Positions 26,214 through 35,974 of a stretch of DNA of 64,000 bases are shown here, one piece after another. This DNA is from Ruegeria intermedia. GTDB taxonomy: Bacteria; Pseudomonadota; Alphaproteobacteria; Rhodobacterales; Rhodobacteraceae. Under the pieces are notes generated by a model. That model was given only the letters and a program-made list of their open reading frames with translations. It had not been told where the DNA came from and searched no databases. Position numbers and translations under genes: made by a program. Position 1 is the stretch's first letter. Every line of letters starts with the position of its first letter. The DNA lies in the NCBI RefSeq assembly GCF_900129345.1, contig NZ_FQVK01000001.1:1-64000 (forward strand), read 5' to 3'.

Positions 26214-27386
26214 ATGCAAGCAGGTTTGGTGATCTTGTGTCTGGCCTATGTCCTCAGCCAGTTCTTCCGTGCGTTCCTTGCGGTTCTGACCGCCGATCTG
26301 GCCCGCGACATCGGTGCCACGCCCGAGGATCTGGCCTGGGCCTCGGGCCTGTGGTTTCTGGTCTTTGCGGCGATGCAGATCCCGGTGGGCTGGGCGCTGG
26401 ACCGGGTTGGCCCCCGGCAGACGGCGGCGGTTCTGCTGCTGATCGGCGGCGCGGGTGGGGCCGCAGTGTTCGCGCTGGCCGCGACGCCCCGGCATGTGGC
26501 GGTGGCGATGGCGTTGATCGGGGTCGGGTGTTCGCCGGTTCTGATGGCCTCGTATTTCATCTTTGCCCGCGAATACCCGCCCGCGAAGTTCGCGACCCTG
26601 GCCGCTGTGATGCTGGGTGTGGGGTCGGTCGGCAACCTCGTGGCCTCGTACCCCACGGCGCTGGCGGTCGAGCTGATGGGCTGGCGCACGACGCTGGCGG
26701 GGCTGGCCGCGATCTCGGGCGCCGTGGCCGTGGGCATCTGGGTGACGGTCAAAGACCCCGCGCGGGTGGTGTCCGAGCAGAAAGGGTCGGTTCTGGACCT
26801 GCTGCGTGAGCCTGCATTGTGGGCGGTTTTGCCTTTGATGCTGGTCGCCTATGCACCCTCGGCCGCGCTGCGGGGGTTGTGGGCCGGCCCCTATCTGCTG
26901 GACGTGTTCGGGCTGAGCGCCACCCAGATCGGGCAGGCCACGCTGGTCATGGGCGCCGCGATGATCGCGGGCACCTTTGCCTACGGGCCGCTGGACCGGC
27001 TGCTGAACACCCGAAAATGGGTGATCTTCGGCGGCAACGCGGTGGCGGTGCTGGCGCTGGGGCTGCTGGGGCTGTGGGTCGCCGAGGCCGTCTGGCTGTC
27101 GGTTCTACTGATGGCGCTGATCGGGTTTCTGGGGGCATCCTTCCCGGTGATCATGGCGCATGGGCGCGCCTTCATCCCGGCGCATCTGGTGGGGCGCGGC
27201 GTGACCCTGCTGAACCTGTTTGGGATCGGCGGCGTGGGGCTGGCGCAACTCGCCACCGGCCGCATCCATGCGGCGACGGTGGACATGGGGCCAACCGCAC
27301 CCTACACAGCGATATTCGCCTTCTTTGCCGTCACGCTGACGATCGGCTGCGTGATCTACCTGTTCAGCCGTGACAGCATGGACTGA
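26214..27386 (+). CDS. MFS transporter
   Basis: This 390-residue protein is almost entirely hydrophobic with about 12 predicted membrane segments. GWALDRVGPRQT between segments 2 and 3 is the MFS loop motif. The ATG at 26214 follows a GGGGAG ribosome-binding site; the longer frame adds a non-hydrophobic start and is unlikely. The substrate is unknown. It reads in the same direction as the glycosyltransferase gene that starts 21 bp later. Confidence 0.85.
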   Translation: MQAGLVILCLAYVLSQFFRAFLAVLTADLARDIGATPEDLAWASGLWFLVFAAMQIPVGWALDRVGPRQTAAVLLLIGGAGGAAVFALAATPRHVAVAMALIGVGCSPVLMASYFIFAREYPPAKFATLAAVMLGVGSVGNLVASYPTALAVELMGWRTTLAGLAAISGAVAVGIWVTVKDPARVVSEQKGSVLDLLREPALWAVLPLMLVAYAPSAALRGLWAGPYLLDVFGLSATQIGQATLVMGAAMIAGTFAYGPLDRLLNTRKWVIFGGNAVAVLALGLLGLWVAEAVWLSVLLMALIGFLGASFPVIMAHGRAFIPAHLVGRGVTLLNLFGIGGVGLAQLATGRIHAATVDMGPTAPYTAIFAFFAVTLTIGCVIYLFSRDSMD

Positions 27387-27407
27387 GACCCCGCCGGAGC
27401 GCATCTC

Positions 27408-28439
27408 GTGAACGACCCCGTTGTTATCGCCCCCAACCTGAAACGCCGCCTGTCCGGCGTGACCGCCACGATCGCGCGGCTGGTGCCGTTGCAGGCGCAG
27501 TGGATCGACATTGCCGCCACCGGCCCGGGCCTGCCCGCGGACATCCCGCACATCCCGCTGGGCCGCCTGCCCTTTCTGTCACGCAAGACGCTGCGGGTCT
27601 GGCACGCCCGCCGCAACACCGAGATGCTGCTGGGCCTGATCCTGCGCGACCTGTTGCGGCTGAGGCTGAAACTGCTGTTCACCAGCGCCTCGCAGCGGGC
27701 GCATACAGGCTATACCAAGTGGCTGATCGGCAAGATGGACGCGGTGGTGGCCACCTCGCGCAAGACGGCCGGGTACCTCGAGCGCGACGCGCAGGTGATC
27801 ATGCACGGCATCAACCTGCAGGATTTCGCGCCACCCGCCGACAAGGCGGGGCTGCGGACGCAAATGGGCCTGCCCGACGGGCTGCTGCTGGGCTGCTATG
27901 GCCGCATCCGCCACCAGAAAGGCACCGACGCCTTCGTCGATGCGATGATCGACCTGTGCGGGCAGGTCCCCGACGTACATGGCATCGTCATGGGCCGCGC
28001 GACCGAGAAACACAGCGCTTTCCTGACCGAACTGAAGGACAAGGTGGCCCAAGCCGGCCTGTCCGACCGCATCCTGTTCAAGCCCGAGGTCACCGTGGAC
28101 AAGATTGCCCAATGGTACCAGGTGCTGGATCTGTTCATCGCCCCCCAACGCTGGGAGGGGTTCGGACTGACCCCCCTCGAAGCGATGGCCTGCGGTGTGC
28201 CGGTGGTGGCCACCGATGTGGGCGCATTCTCCGAGATCGTGACCGACCCGACGCTGGGTCGGGTGGTGCCTCCGGGCGACATTCCGGCGCTGGCCGCGGC
28301 CGCGGCCGAGATGCTGGCGGACCGTGATTCCCTGGCCCGCGCAGGCCGGGCCGCCCGCGCCCATGTGGAACGGAATTTCGACATCAACGGCGAGGCGCAG
28401 GCCCTTGTTGCGCTCTATCAGCAGCTGCTGAAGGCCTGA
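27408..28439 (+). CDS. GT4 glycosyltransferase, LpcC-like LPS core mannosyltransferase
   Basis: This 343-residue GT-B glycosyltransferase has GRIRHQKGTD (donor site) and RWEGFGLTPLEAMACG with the E-x7-E motif. The whole length resembles rhizobial LpcC, which adds mannose to Kdo in the LPS inner core, including the starting VIAPNLKRRLSGVT, the FTSASQRAHT stretch and APQRWEGFGLTP. It would act at the cytoplasmic face of the inner membrane. The function is transferred from the rhizobial family. Confidence 0.8.
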   Translation: MNDPVVIAPNLKRRLSGVTATIARLVPLQAQWIDIAATGPGLPADIPHIPLGRLPFLSRKTLRVWHARRNTEMLLGLILRDLLRLRLKLLFTSASQRAHTGYTKWLIGKMDAVVATSRKTAGYLERDAQVIMHGINLQDFAPPADKAGLRTQMGLPDGLLLGCYGRIRHQKGTDAFVDAMIDLCGQVPDVHGIVMGRATEKHSAFLTELKDKVAQAGLSDRILFKPEVTVDKIAQWYQVLDLFIAPQRWEGFGLTPLEAMACGVPVVATDVGAFSEIVTDPTLGRVVPPGDIPALAAAAAEMLADRDSLARAGRAARAHVERNFDINGEAQALVALYQQLLKA

Positions 28440-28542
28440 GTCGCCGCAAAACTGCGTCAAACGATCAATTCCGCCGCGAAGGCCCTTTTTTCTTTTCGGT
28501 TTCGCGGCTATGAACGCGCGTCCTTAATTCAGGAGACTAGAC

Positions 28543-29565
28543 ATGGGCTATCGCGTCGTTGTCGTCGGCGCCACGGGGAACGTGGGCCGCGAAATGCTGA
28601 ACATCCTGGCCGAGCGCCAGTTCCCGGTTGACGAAATCGCCGCTCTGGCGAGCCGCCGTTCGCTGGGCACCGAGGTCAGCTTTGGCGACAAGACACTCAA
28701 GACCCAGGATCTGGACACCTTCGATTTCACCGGCTGGGACATGGCGCTGTTCGCCGTGGGCTCGGCCGCGACCAAGGATTACGCCCCCAAGGCGGCCGCG
28801 GCGGGCTGCGTGGTGATCGACAACTCGTCGCTCTATCGCTACGATCCCGAGATCCCGCTGATCGTGCCCGAGGTGAACCCGCAGGCGATCCACGACTACA
28901 AGAACAAGAACATCATCGCCAACCCCAACTGCTCGACCGCGCAGATGGTGGTGGCGCTCAAGCCGCTGCATGACCGCGCCAGGATCAAGCGCGTCGTGGT
29001 CTCGACCTACCAATCGGTCTCGGGCGCCGGCAAGGAAGGCATGGACGAGCTGTGGGAGCAGACCAAGGCCGTCTACAACCCGATCAACGATGTGCCGCCG
29101 AAGAAATTCACCAAGCAGATCGCCTTCAACGTCATTCCGCATATCGACGTCTTCATGGAGGACGGCTCGACCAAGGAAGAATGGAAGATGGTCGCCGAAA
29201 CCAAGAAGATCGTCGATCCGTCGATCAAGCTGACCGCGACCTGCGTGCGCGTGCCGGTTTTCGTGGGCCATTCCGAGGCGATCAACATCGAGTTCGAGGA
29301 ATTCCTGGACGAGGACGAGGCCCGCGACATCCTGCGCGAGGCCCCCGGCCTGATGGTGATCGACAAGCGCGAGGACGGTGGATATGTCACGCCGGTCGAA
29401 TGCGCGGGCGATTTCGCCACCTTCATCAGCCGCATCCGTCAGGATTCGACCGTGGAAAACGGCCTGAACCTGTGGTGCGTGTCGGACAACCTGCGCAAGG
29501 GCGCGGCCCTGAACGCGGTTCAGATCGCCGAGCTGCTGGGCCGCGAGGTTCTGAAAAAGGGCTGA
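28543..29565 (+). CDS. asd: Aspartate-semialdehyde dehydrogenase
   Basis: This 340-residue enzyme makes L-aspartate 4-semialdehyde from aspartyl phosphate with NADPH, on the way to lysine/diaminopimelate, threonine and methionine. The NADP-binding GATGNVG lies at 9-15, and the catalytic Cys130 lies in NPNCSTAQM. STYQSVSGAGKEG is a family signature. Length and start are normal. It has its own promoter region (28440-28542) and a terminator after it. Confidence 0.96.
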   Translation: MGYRVVVVGATGNVGREMLNILAERQFPVDEIAALASRRSLGTEVSFGDKTLKTQDLDTFDFTGWDMALFAVGSAATKDYAPKAAAAGCVVIDNSSLYRYDPEIPLIVPEVNPQAIHDYKNKNIIANPNCSTAQMVVALKPLHDRARIKRVVVSTYQSVSGAGKEGMDELWEQTKAVYNPINDVPPKKFTKQIAFNVIPHIDVFMEDGSTKEEWKMVAETKKIVDPSIKLTATCVRVPVFVGHSEAINIEFEEFLDEDEARDILREAPGLMVIDKREDGGYVTPVECAGDFATFISRIRQDSTVENGLNLWCVSDNLRKGAALNAVQIAELLGREVLKKG

Positions 29566-29597
29566 CATCCGGCCCTGATGAAAGCAAGCAACAAATA

Positions 29598-29634
29598 TCC
29601 CCCGCTGTCACCGCCGGCAGCGGGGTTTTCCTTG
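29598..29634 (+). terminator. Rho-independent terminator of asd
   Basis: CCCCGCTG and CAGCGGGG pair around TCACCGCCGG and are followed by TTTTCCTT. The hairpin starts about 35 bp after the asd stop. Confidence 0.8.
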
Positions 29635-29665
29635 TGTGGCCCGTCAGAGTGAATCGGTCCGTCGT

Positions 29666-32344
29666 TCAGGCCAGCAAGTCGAACACCTCGCCGCCGATCC
29701 GAAGTTCGATCGACTCCTGAACTGCACCGTCGATCAACGCCCACAGGATGTTTCCACTGGGAATATAGGTCACGAAGAACTCGTCAGCGGCGGCATCACC
29801 TGCGTTGGGCGTGTTGGCGCGCTGGAGCAGGAAATCATCCACCGTCGCCGAGGCCGGTCCACCGAAGAACAGGCGGTCGCCTTCGGCCGAGTCGAAATCC
29901 TGAATCCAGTCCGCACCATGCCCGACGACACCCAGATGATAGAACAGGTCGGCGCCTGCTCCGCCATTGACCCGATCAAAGCCGAAACCGCCATTGATGA
30001 AATCATCACCGTCGCCGCCAAAGATCAGGTCTGACCACGCACCGCCCGAAACCACATCATTGCCGGTGCCGCCGATCAACTCATCGACACCGAAACCTCC
30101 GGTCAGCTGGTCGTCGCCGGCATCGCCTCGCAGACTGTCGTTGCCATAGCCGCCATCGACCGTGTCGTTTCCGGCCCCGGCATAGACGATGTCGCGCAGA
30201 TCCGTGCCGGTTTCTCCCGCCTGAATGTTGTCATCGCCCGCGCCGCCGATCAAAGTGTCAAGGCCGTCGCCCCCCAGCAGGGTGTCGTGCCCATCGTCAC
30301 CGCGCAAGACATCGCTGCCCGCCTCGCCGCGCAGCAAATCGTCTCCCAGACCACCGGTCAGATCGTCTCCGCCTGCTCCACCGAGCAACGTGTCGTCTCC
30401 GGCAGCGCCGAACAGCGTGTCATTGCCCAGCCCCCCCAGCAGATCGTTGTTCTCGGTGTTGCCCGTGATCCGGTCGCTGCCGGAACCGCCCGTCGCGTGC
30501 TCGATCACCGTTCCGGGAACGATGGAGAGATTCAGCGTCAAGCCGCCGACATCCGAGAATGCGCCTTCCACCAGGTTGATCCTCTGGCCGGTCGAACTTC
30601 CGCTCAGGTCGAGCCGGTCGATACCGCCCGAATCCTGCACCGCGAAAAAGAACGGGAAGTACTCGTGCGTGACCTGAACATCGCCGGCCTGCCCGGCCAG
30701 CATGTAGACCGTGTCATCGGAATTGATCTGGGGATTCAGCCCGTAAAGCTGGTTCACGGCCAGGATGTCGGCTGCGTTCGGTTTGAAGAAATAGGCGTTC
30801 GTACCAGTCGCGTACGGGTGGTCTCCGGGATAGAAATACGACATCACCGAATACTGTGTGCTGTCGTTGATGAATACGTTGTCGTCACCATACGTGACGG
30901 TGAAATTGTAGTTCCCGGCATGGCCGAGGCCCAGCGCATGGCCGATTTCATGCAGATAGACTTCGAAGGCATAGCCCCAAGGTTCGTTCGGATATGCCGC
31001 CGAAATGCTGGAATGAACATTGACCAATGCTTGGTCAATCCTGTTGTTGGTCACCCAATGATAGGTGACACCGCCGGTTTCGCTGTCATCAAAGACGATC
31101 TGTGCGGCATTCGCGGTTTCGACGAATTCCAAACCCGACACTTGGGCCCAGGAATCCAGCGCGGCGCGGGCGAAATAGGAGCCCTTGGCGTCCAGACCAG
31201 ACAGAGAATACGTGATCCGGTTCGAACCGTTCAGATCGAATGTCATCCGCGACAGACCGATGCTTTCCCAGTACCCGTCGGTCAGTTGCTCGGCGAAATG
31301 TTCGATTTCCCCGTACAACTGGCCGAACCGCGCCAGATAGGCAAGGTCGTCGGTGTCCCAGACCATTCCATCGTTGAACCGCACTTCCTCGACCTCGTAA
31401 CCGAAGCCCAGAAAGTGGTTCTTGATCCGAATACCGTCGCCGCTGGAATAGGTCAGAACAAGATCGTTCCCGTCGCGCGCGCCGTATAGATCGGTTGGCA
31501 GAATTCCAGCGCCGAAGAGAATCTGGTCGTGCTCATTCGACGTGTACCCGGCGTTCACGACATCCTGCCCCCAGCCAGGGTCAAAGATGAACTGGTCATC
31601 CCCGGCGCCGCCAACCCGAAGGTCGTCGCCTGCCCCACCGGACAGAACGTCATCGCCTTCGTGGGCATAGACCGAGTCGTTGCCCGCTCCCGCCCGGAGC
31701 GTGTCGTTTCCGGCATAGCCATAGATCTTGTCATCCCCGCCCAGGCCCGACAGCGAATCGTCACCTGCGACGCCGCGCAACGTATCCGCGGACTGGGTGG
31801 GGTTGTTGGTCAGCAGCACCAGATCGTCCTCATCCCAGCGCGTGCCGTCGGCAAATCGAATTTCTTCGACAAAGCGTGAACTTGACAGGAAATGGTTCCG
31901 GATCGTCACGCTGTCGCCGCTGGAATAGGTCAGAATCAGGTCGTTTCCGCTCCACTGGCCGGAAAACTCGGCGGCCAGAATTCCGGCACCGAACGTAATG
32001 AAATCCTGTCCATGAAAGGCCGAGCCCGACTCGACCACATCGTCTCCCCAGCCCTGGTCAAAGACGTATTCGTCATCCCCACGCCCCCCGGCCAGAAAAT
32101 CATCGCCTGCCCCTCCGGTCAGAACGTCATTGCCTTCGTGGGCATAAATCGTGTAATTTCCCGCCCCCGCCCGGAGCGTATCGTTCCCATCAAACCCAAA
32201 AAGCGAATCTGCGCCGGTACCGCCGTCCAGACTGTCGTCGCCCTCTGCCCCCCGCAGCGTGTCATCTCCACCCAAGCCAACCAAAGTGCTGCCACCGGCA
32301 AGGGCATCCAATTCATCTCCGCCCTCAGTTCCTGAAACAAGCAA
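29666..32344 (-). CDS. RTX (serralysin-type, M10) secreted metalloprotease
   Basis: This 892-residue protein is probably secreted by a type I system, since it lacks an N-terminal signal peptide and is rich in Ca2+-binding nonapeptides of the GGxGxDxLxG type. Residues 1-330 hold RTX repeats and two copies of a module containing LTYSSGD and the IRNHFL/IKNHFL strand. Residues about 340-560 are a serralysin catalytic domain with the zinc site HEIGHALGLGH (465-475) and the Met-turn SVMSYF (499-504). A second RTX block follows, and the last 100 residues resemble the type I secretion signal region. Start is TTG with AGAGGA upstream. No secretion genes are adjacent. RTX on both sides of the protease domain is less usual. 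Confidence 0.88.
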   Translation of the reverse strand: MLVSGTEGGDELDALAGGSTLVGLGGDDTLRGAEGDDSLDGGTGADSLFGFDGNDTLRAGAGNYTIYAHEGNDVLTGGAGDDFLAGGRGDDEYVFDQGWGDDVVESGSAFHGQDFITFGAGILAAEFSGQWSGNDLILTYSSGDSVTIRNHFLSSSRFVEEIRFADGTRWDEDDLVLLTNNPTQSADTLRGVAGDDSLSGLGGDDKIYGYAGNDTLRAGAGNDSVYAHEGDDVLSGGAGDDLRVGGAGDDQFIFDPGWGQDVVNAGYTSNEHDQILFGAGILPTDLYGARDGNDLVLTYSSGDGIRIKNHFLGFGYEVEEVRFNDGMVWDTDDLAYLARFGQLYGEIEHFAEQLTDGYWESIGLSRMTFDLNGSNRITYSLSGLDAKGSYFARAALDSWAQVSGLEFVETANAAQIVFDDSETGGVTYHWVTNNRIDQALVNVHSSISAAYPNEPWGYAFEVYLHEIGHALGLGHAGNYNFTVTYGDDNVFINDSTQYSVMSYFYPGDHPYATGTNAYFFKPNAADILAVNQLYGLNPQINSDDTVYMLAGQAGDVQVTHEYFPFFFAVQDSGGIDRLDLSGSSTGQRINLVEGAFSDVGGLTLNLSIVPGTVIEHATGGSGSDRITGNTENNDLLGGLGNDTLFGAAGDDTLLGGAGGDDLTGGLGDDLLRGEAGSDVLRGDDGHDTLLGGDGLDTLIGGAGDDNIQAGETGTDLRDIVYAGAGNDTVDGGYGNDSLRGDAGDDQLTGGFGVDELIGGTGNDVVSGGAWSDLIFGGDGDDFINGGFGFDRVNGGAGADLFYHLGVVGHGADWIQDFDSAEGDRLFFGGPASATVDDFLLQRANTPNAGDAAADEFFVTYIPSGNILWALIDGAVQESIELRIGGEVFDLLA

Positions 32345-32610
32345 TTCTGTTCCTCTGAAAAAATTCGTTGTTCTTCAACGACAACTCTACTCAATCAATG
32401 CGCGAAGACAATGCGGGATACATTCGTCACAAGGTATCTTTCCTGAACGATGGCTGGGGCTCGGCACTCGCGGCCGGCCCCGAAAAACCACAATCTCCGC
32501 CGCATACGGGTTCGTTCGACGCGGCGCCCAACATTGATGCGGCACGGACCCAACGGACGATCGCCGACAAATGGGATTGGCCGGCGGTCGAACAAGTTTC
32601 GTTCCGTCGC

Positions 32611-33261
32611 TCAGACCAAGGCGAACTTCTTCTCCTTGGGGTCGTAGAATTCCAGCGCGCCCTCGCCGATATCTGTCCAAAGCCCGTGGATCGACAGCTC
32701 GCCGGCTTTCACGGCGCTTTCGACGAAGGGGAAGGTCATCAGGTTCTCGAGCGAGGCAACGACCGCCTGACGCTCGAACTGGCGGGCCTGTTCGGTACTG
32801 TCGTCGATTTCGGCGACCAACTCGAACCGGGGCTTGAGGATGTCCATCCAGCGGCCGACAAAGCTTTCCTTGGCCTCCAGCTGCGGCGCGTTGCCCTTGC
32901 ACATGTCGATGCAGCCCTGCACGCCACCGCATTGCGAATGGCCCAGTACGATCAGATGCGCCACCTTCAGCGCGGTCACCGCGTATTCGATCGCCGCACT
33001 GGTGCCGTGGCGCTCGCCGTCGGGCTCGTAGGGTGGAACCAGGTTGGCGATGTTGCGGTGGATGAAGAACTCACCCTGGTCGGCGCCGAAGATCGAGGTG
33101 ACATGCACCCGGCTGTCACAGCACGAAATCACCATGGCGCGCGGGCGTTGCCCCTCGGTTGCCAAGCGTCGGTACCAGGCCTGGTTCTCGGAATAGGTGG
33201 TGGCCTTCCAGCCGTGATACCGCTGAACCAGATAGCTCGGCAGAGGTTTGGCAAATTGCAT
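32611..33261 (-). CDS. Beta-class carbonic anhydrase
   Basis: This 216-residue enzyme interconverts CO2 and bicarbonate. Zinc ligands are Cys47, His108 and Cys111 (SCCDSRV and GHSQCGG) with the Asp49-Arg51 pair that gates the site. The normal family pattern CSDSR is CCDSR here. HRNIANLVPP is a further signature. It appears monocistronic and divergent from the next gene. Confidence 0.93.
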   Translation of the reverse strand: MQFAKPLPSYLVQRYHGWKATTYSENQAWYRRLATEGQRPRAMVISCCDSRVHVTSIFGADQGEFFIHRNIANLVPPYEPDGERHGTSAAIEYAVTALKVAHLIVLGHSQCGGVQGCIDMCKGNAPQLEAKESFVGRWMDILKPRFELVAEIDDSTEQARQFERQAVVASLENLMTFPFVESAVKAGELSIHGLWTDIGEGALEFYDPKEKKFALV

Positions 33262-33412
33262 TGGGCTGTCCCTGATTGTCTTTCTGGCGGCCGCTGTAAC
33301 CCAGATTCAAGAAAAATTCGAGCGATTTTGCCGGTTGGCCTCAAGGAATTGCAAAGGTTCACTGTGGCAGGGTCGTCGGTGCCGTGGGGGCACGAAGATT
33401 GGGGTGAATGTG

Positions 33413-33793
33413 GTGGACAAGATTGTCACGCTTGAACAGAAGGAATCCGTCCGTCTGGACCCGGACTGCCTGAGCGGGCTGTACCGGCAGTTGGGCGACC
33501 AGAACGCCATGGACGTACTGTGCCGCACGGTCGAGGAACTGGCCGTGCGCCTGTCGAACTGCGAACGGCACTGGCGTCAGCGCAACTGGACCGATCTGCG
33601 CAAATGCGCCAGGTCTCTGATCGCGATCGCCGAACAGGTCGGCATGACCCTGCTGGCGCGGGTGGCTGCGGACGTGACCCGGGCCGTGGATGCGGGCGAT
33701 GCGGCGGCCGCCGGCGCCACGCTCTGTCGGCTGATCCGGGTGGGCGAACGGTCGCTGACCGCCGTGTGGGACCAGCAGGATCTTTCGATCTGA
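33413..33793 (+). CDS. Hypothetical protein, possibly a degenerate Hpt-like helical bundle
   Basis: This 126-residue, all-helical-looking protein carries no motif I can name with confidence. RKCARSLIAIAEQVGM in the middle is reminiscent of the AH-x-LKG-x5-GA core of histidine phosphotransfer domains, but the phosphorylated His is absent (Arg/Ser in its place). A GTG start at 33413 with GGGGTG upstream fits best. The frame is open further upstream, but that part overlaps the carbonic anhydrase promoter. Confidence 0.55.
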   Translation: MDKIVTLEQKESVRLDPDCLSGLYRQLGDQNAMDVLCRTVEELAVRLSNCERHWRQRNWTDLRKCARSLIAIAEQVGMTLLARVAADVTRAVDAGDAAAAGATLCRLIRVGERSLTAVWDQQDLSI

Positions 33794-33857
33794 CGGGGGT
33801 TGCGGGCGCCAAGCGGGCGGCTAGTCTGTGCACGACCCAGATCAGACCGAGGCCCCT

Positions 33858-35240
33858 ATGACTCTGACATTCGCTTCCCCCGACCAACCGGCCATCGCGC
33901 TGCATGTCATCGACCAGGACGCACGCGATGGATGGCTCGAAGCGCAGCCGCCGCAGGTTCAGGCCTGGGTGGCGGCGAACGGGTTCACCGGGGCGTTGGG
34001 GCAGGTGCTGCTGATCCCGGGGGCTGATGGGGCGCCCGATCGCGCACTGGCGGGCTATGGTACCACCGACCGGCGCGCGCGGGTCCGGTTCCCGCTGGCC
34101 GCCGCGGCCGAGGCGCTGCCCGAGGGCACCTATGCCATCGCGTCGGGCCTGCCCGCCGACCGCGCCGAGATCGAGGCGCTGGGCTGGTTGCTGACCGGCT
34201 ATGCCTTTGACCGGTATGCCACGCAATCGGCCGCCAAGGCCCGGCTGGTCGCACCGGACGGGGTGAACGCCGCGCGGGTCGAGATCATGGCCAATGCCGA
34301 GGCGCTGATCCGCGATCTGGTCAACACGCCCGCGGCCGACATGGGCCCCGATCAGCTGCAGGCCGCGGCCGAGGCGCTGGCCGGGGAGTTCGGCGCCCAG
34401 TTTGAAGTGACCCGAGGCGATGCGCTGTTGGAACGGAATTTCCCGATGATCCACGCCGTGGGCCGGGCCGCCGAACAGGCCCCGCGCCTGATCGAAATGA
34501 CCTGGGGCACAAGCGGTCCGAAACTGACCCTGGTCGGCAAGGGCGTCTGTTTCGACACCGGCGGGCTGGACCTCAAGCCCGCCGCGGCGATGGGGTTGAT
34601 GAAAAAGGACATGGGCGGCGCGGCGAACGTGCTAGGACTGGCGCGCATGATCATGGCACTGGATCTGCCGTTGCAGTTGCGGGTGCTGATCCCGGCGGTG
34701 GAAAACGCGGTGGCGGGCAACGCGTTCCGGCCCGGCGACATCCTGACCTCGCGCAAGGGCCTGACGGTCGAGATCAACAACACCGATGCCGAAGGGCGGC
34801 TGGTGCTGGCCGACGCGCTGGCGCTGGCGGATGAGGGCGCGCCGGATCTGGTGATCTCGATGGCGACGCTGACCGGCGCGGCGCGGGTGGCGGTGGGGGC
34901 GGATCTGGCCCCGTTCTACACCGATGACGATGCCGCCGCGCAGGCCTTGTCGCAGGCCGCCTTTCAGGCGGCTGACCCGGTCTGGCGGATGCCGTTCCAC
35001 ACGCCCTATGAGACGTTGATCGAGCCGGGCATCGCCGATCTCGACAACGCGCCGGCGGGCGGGTTCGCCGGGTCGATCACCGCGGCGCTGTTCCTGCGGC
35101 GGTTCGTGGAAAACAGCCGGTACATGCATTTCGACATCTACTCCTGGCAAAAGGCCAAAGAGCCCGGCCGCAGCAAGGGCGGGTTGGGACAAGGGCCGCG
35201 CGCCCTGCTGACCGCCCTGCCCGGGATGCTGGACCTGTGA
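33858..35240 (+). CDS. Leucyl aminopeptidase family protein (M17)
   Basis: This 460-residue M17 metallo-aminopeptidase removes N-terminal residues from peptides. The C-terminal catalytic domain has VGKGVCFDTGGLDLKPA (first metal and Lys), MKKDMGGAA and the signature NTDAEGRLVLAD. Metal-binding Asp/Glu and the catalytic Lys/Arg are present. The ATG at 33858 is preferred to one ten codons upstream because a CCGAGG site precedes it. The stop overlaps the next start (GTGA). Confidence 0.9.
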   Translation: MTLTFASPDQPAIALHVIDQDARDGWLEAQPPQVQAWVAANGFTGALGQVLLIPGADGAPDRALAGYGTTDRRARVRFPLAAAAEALPEGTYAIASGLPADRAEIEALGWLLTGYAFDRYATQSAAKARLVAPDGVNAARVEIMANAEALIRDLVNTPAADMGPDQLQAAAEALAGEFGAQFEVTRGDALLERNFPMIHAVGRAAEQAPRLIEMTWGTSGPKLTLVGKGVCFDTGGLDLKPAAAMGLMKKDMGGAANVLGLARMIMALDLPLQLRVLIPAVENAVAGNAFRPGDILTSRKGLTVEINNTDAEGRLVLADALALADEGAPDLVISMATLTGAARVAVGADLAPFYTDDDAAAQALSQAAFQAADPVWRMPFHTPYETLIEPGIADLDNAPAGGFAGSITAALFLRRFVENSRYMHFDIYSWQKAKEPGRSKGGLGQGPRALLTALPGMLDL

Positions 35241-35974
35241 CCCGCGCGCGCGTCATCCGCCCCGTCGTGGACCTGCTGCGCAAACCCAAGGGCCCGCGCG
35301 ACCGGCAGCTGCTGTATGGCGACGGCCTTGACGTCACCGAACAGTCCGGCGGCTGGTGCCGGGTGGTTTCCGACAAGGATGGGTATCAAGGCTGGCTGCG
35401 TGCCGACCAGCTGGGCCCCGACGCGCCGGCCACGCATTGGATATGGGCCCCGGCGACCCATGCCTATGCGCAGCCCGACATCAAAAGCCCCGACCGCGTC
35501 AGCCTGAGCTTTGGCAGCCGGATCGTGGTGCTGTCGCAGCAGGACCGCTTTGTCGAGACCGAGCTTGGGTTCATCCCAGCCGCGCATGTCAAACCGGTCG
35601 GAACCCTGTTGAACGACCCGGTCGCCGTGGCCGAGCTGTTTCTGGGCACGCCCTATCTGTGGGGTGGCAACAGCCGGTGGGGGCTGGATTGTTCGGGGCT
35701 GGTTCAGGCCGGGCTGCTGGCCTGCGGCGTGGCCTGCCCCGGCGACAGCGGCGACCAGGAGTGGGAGCTTGGCACCGCACTGCCCCAAGGCACCCCGGCG
35801 CAGCGTGGCGATCTGTTGTTCTGGAAAGGCCATGTGGCCTGGGTGTCCGGCGACAACATGCTGCTGCATGCCAATGCCCATCACATGGCCGTGGTATTCG
35901 AGCCGATGGATCAAGCCATTGCCCGGATCGAAGCCCAAGGCGACGGGCCGGTCACGGCGCACAAGCGGCTCTAA
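35237..35974 (+). CDS. NlpC/P60 (C40) cysteine peptidase with SH3-like domains
   Basis: This 245-residue protein starts with GTG overlapping the aminopeptidase stop by 4 bp. Residues 1-120 look like SH3-type modules, and the C-terminal half is NlpC/P60 with catalytic Cys in GLDCSGLVQ and His in KGHVAWVSGD. Such enzymes cut gamma-D-Glu-diaminopimelate bonds in peptidoglycan. No signal peptide is visible, so it may act on recycled muropeptides in the cytoplasm together with the aminopeptidase (inference). Confidence 0.85.
   Translation: MTRARVIRPVVDLLRKPKGPRDRQLLYGDGLDVTEQSGGWCRVVSDKDGYQGWLRADQLGPDAPATHWIWAPATHAYAQPDIKSPDRVSLSFGSRIVVLSQQDRFVETELGFIPAAHVKPVGTLLNDPVAVAELFLGTPYLWGGNSRWGLDCSGLVQAGLLACGVACPGDSGDQEWELGTALPQGTPAQRGDLLFWKGHVAWVSGDNMLLHANAHHMAVVFEPMDQAIARIEAQGDGPVTAHKRL

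Noticed and set aside
29666..32344. Repeats in the RTX gene as a CRISPR or tandem DNA array
   Set aside because: The periodicity is 27 bp and encodes the GGxGxDxLxG nonapeptides, so it is protein-level repetition.
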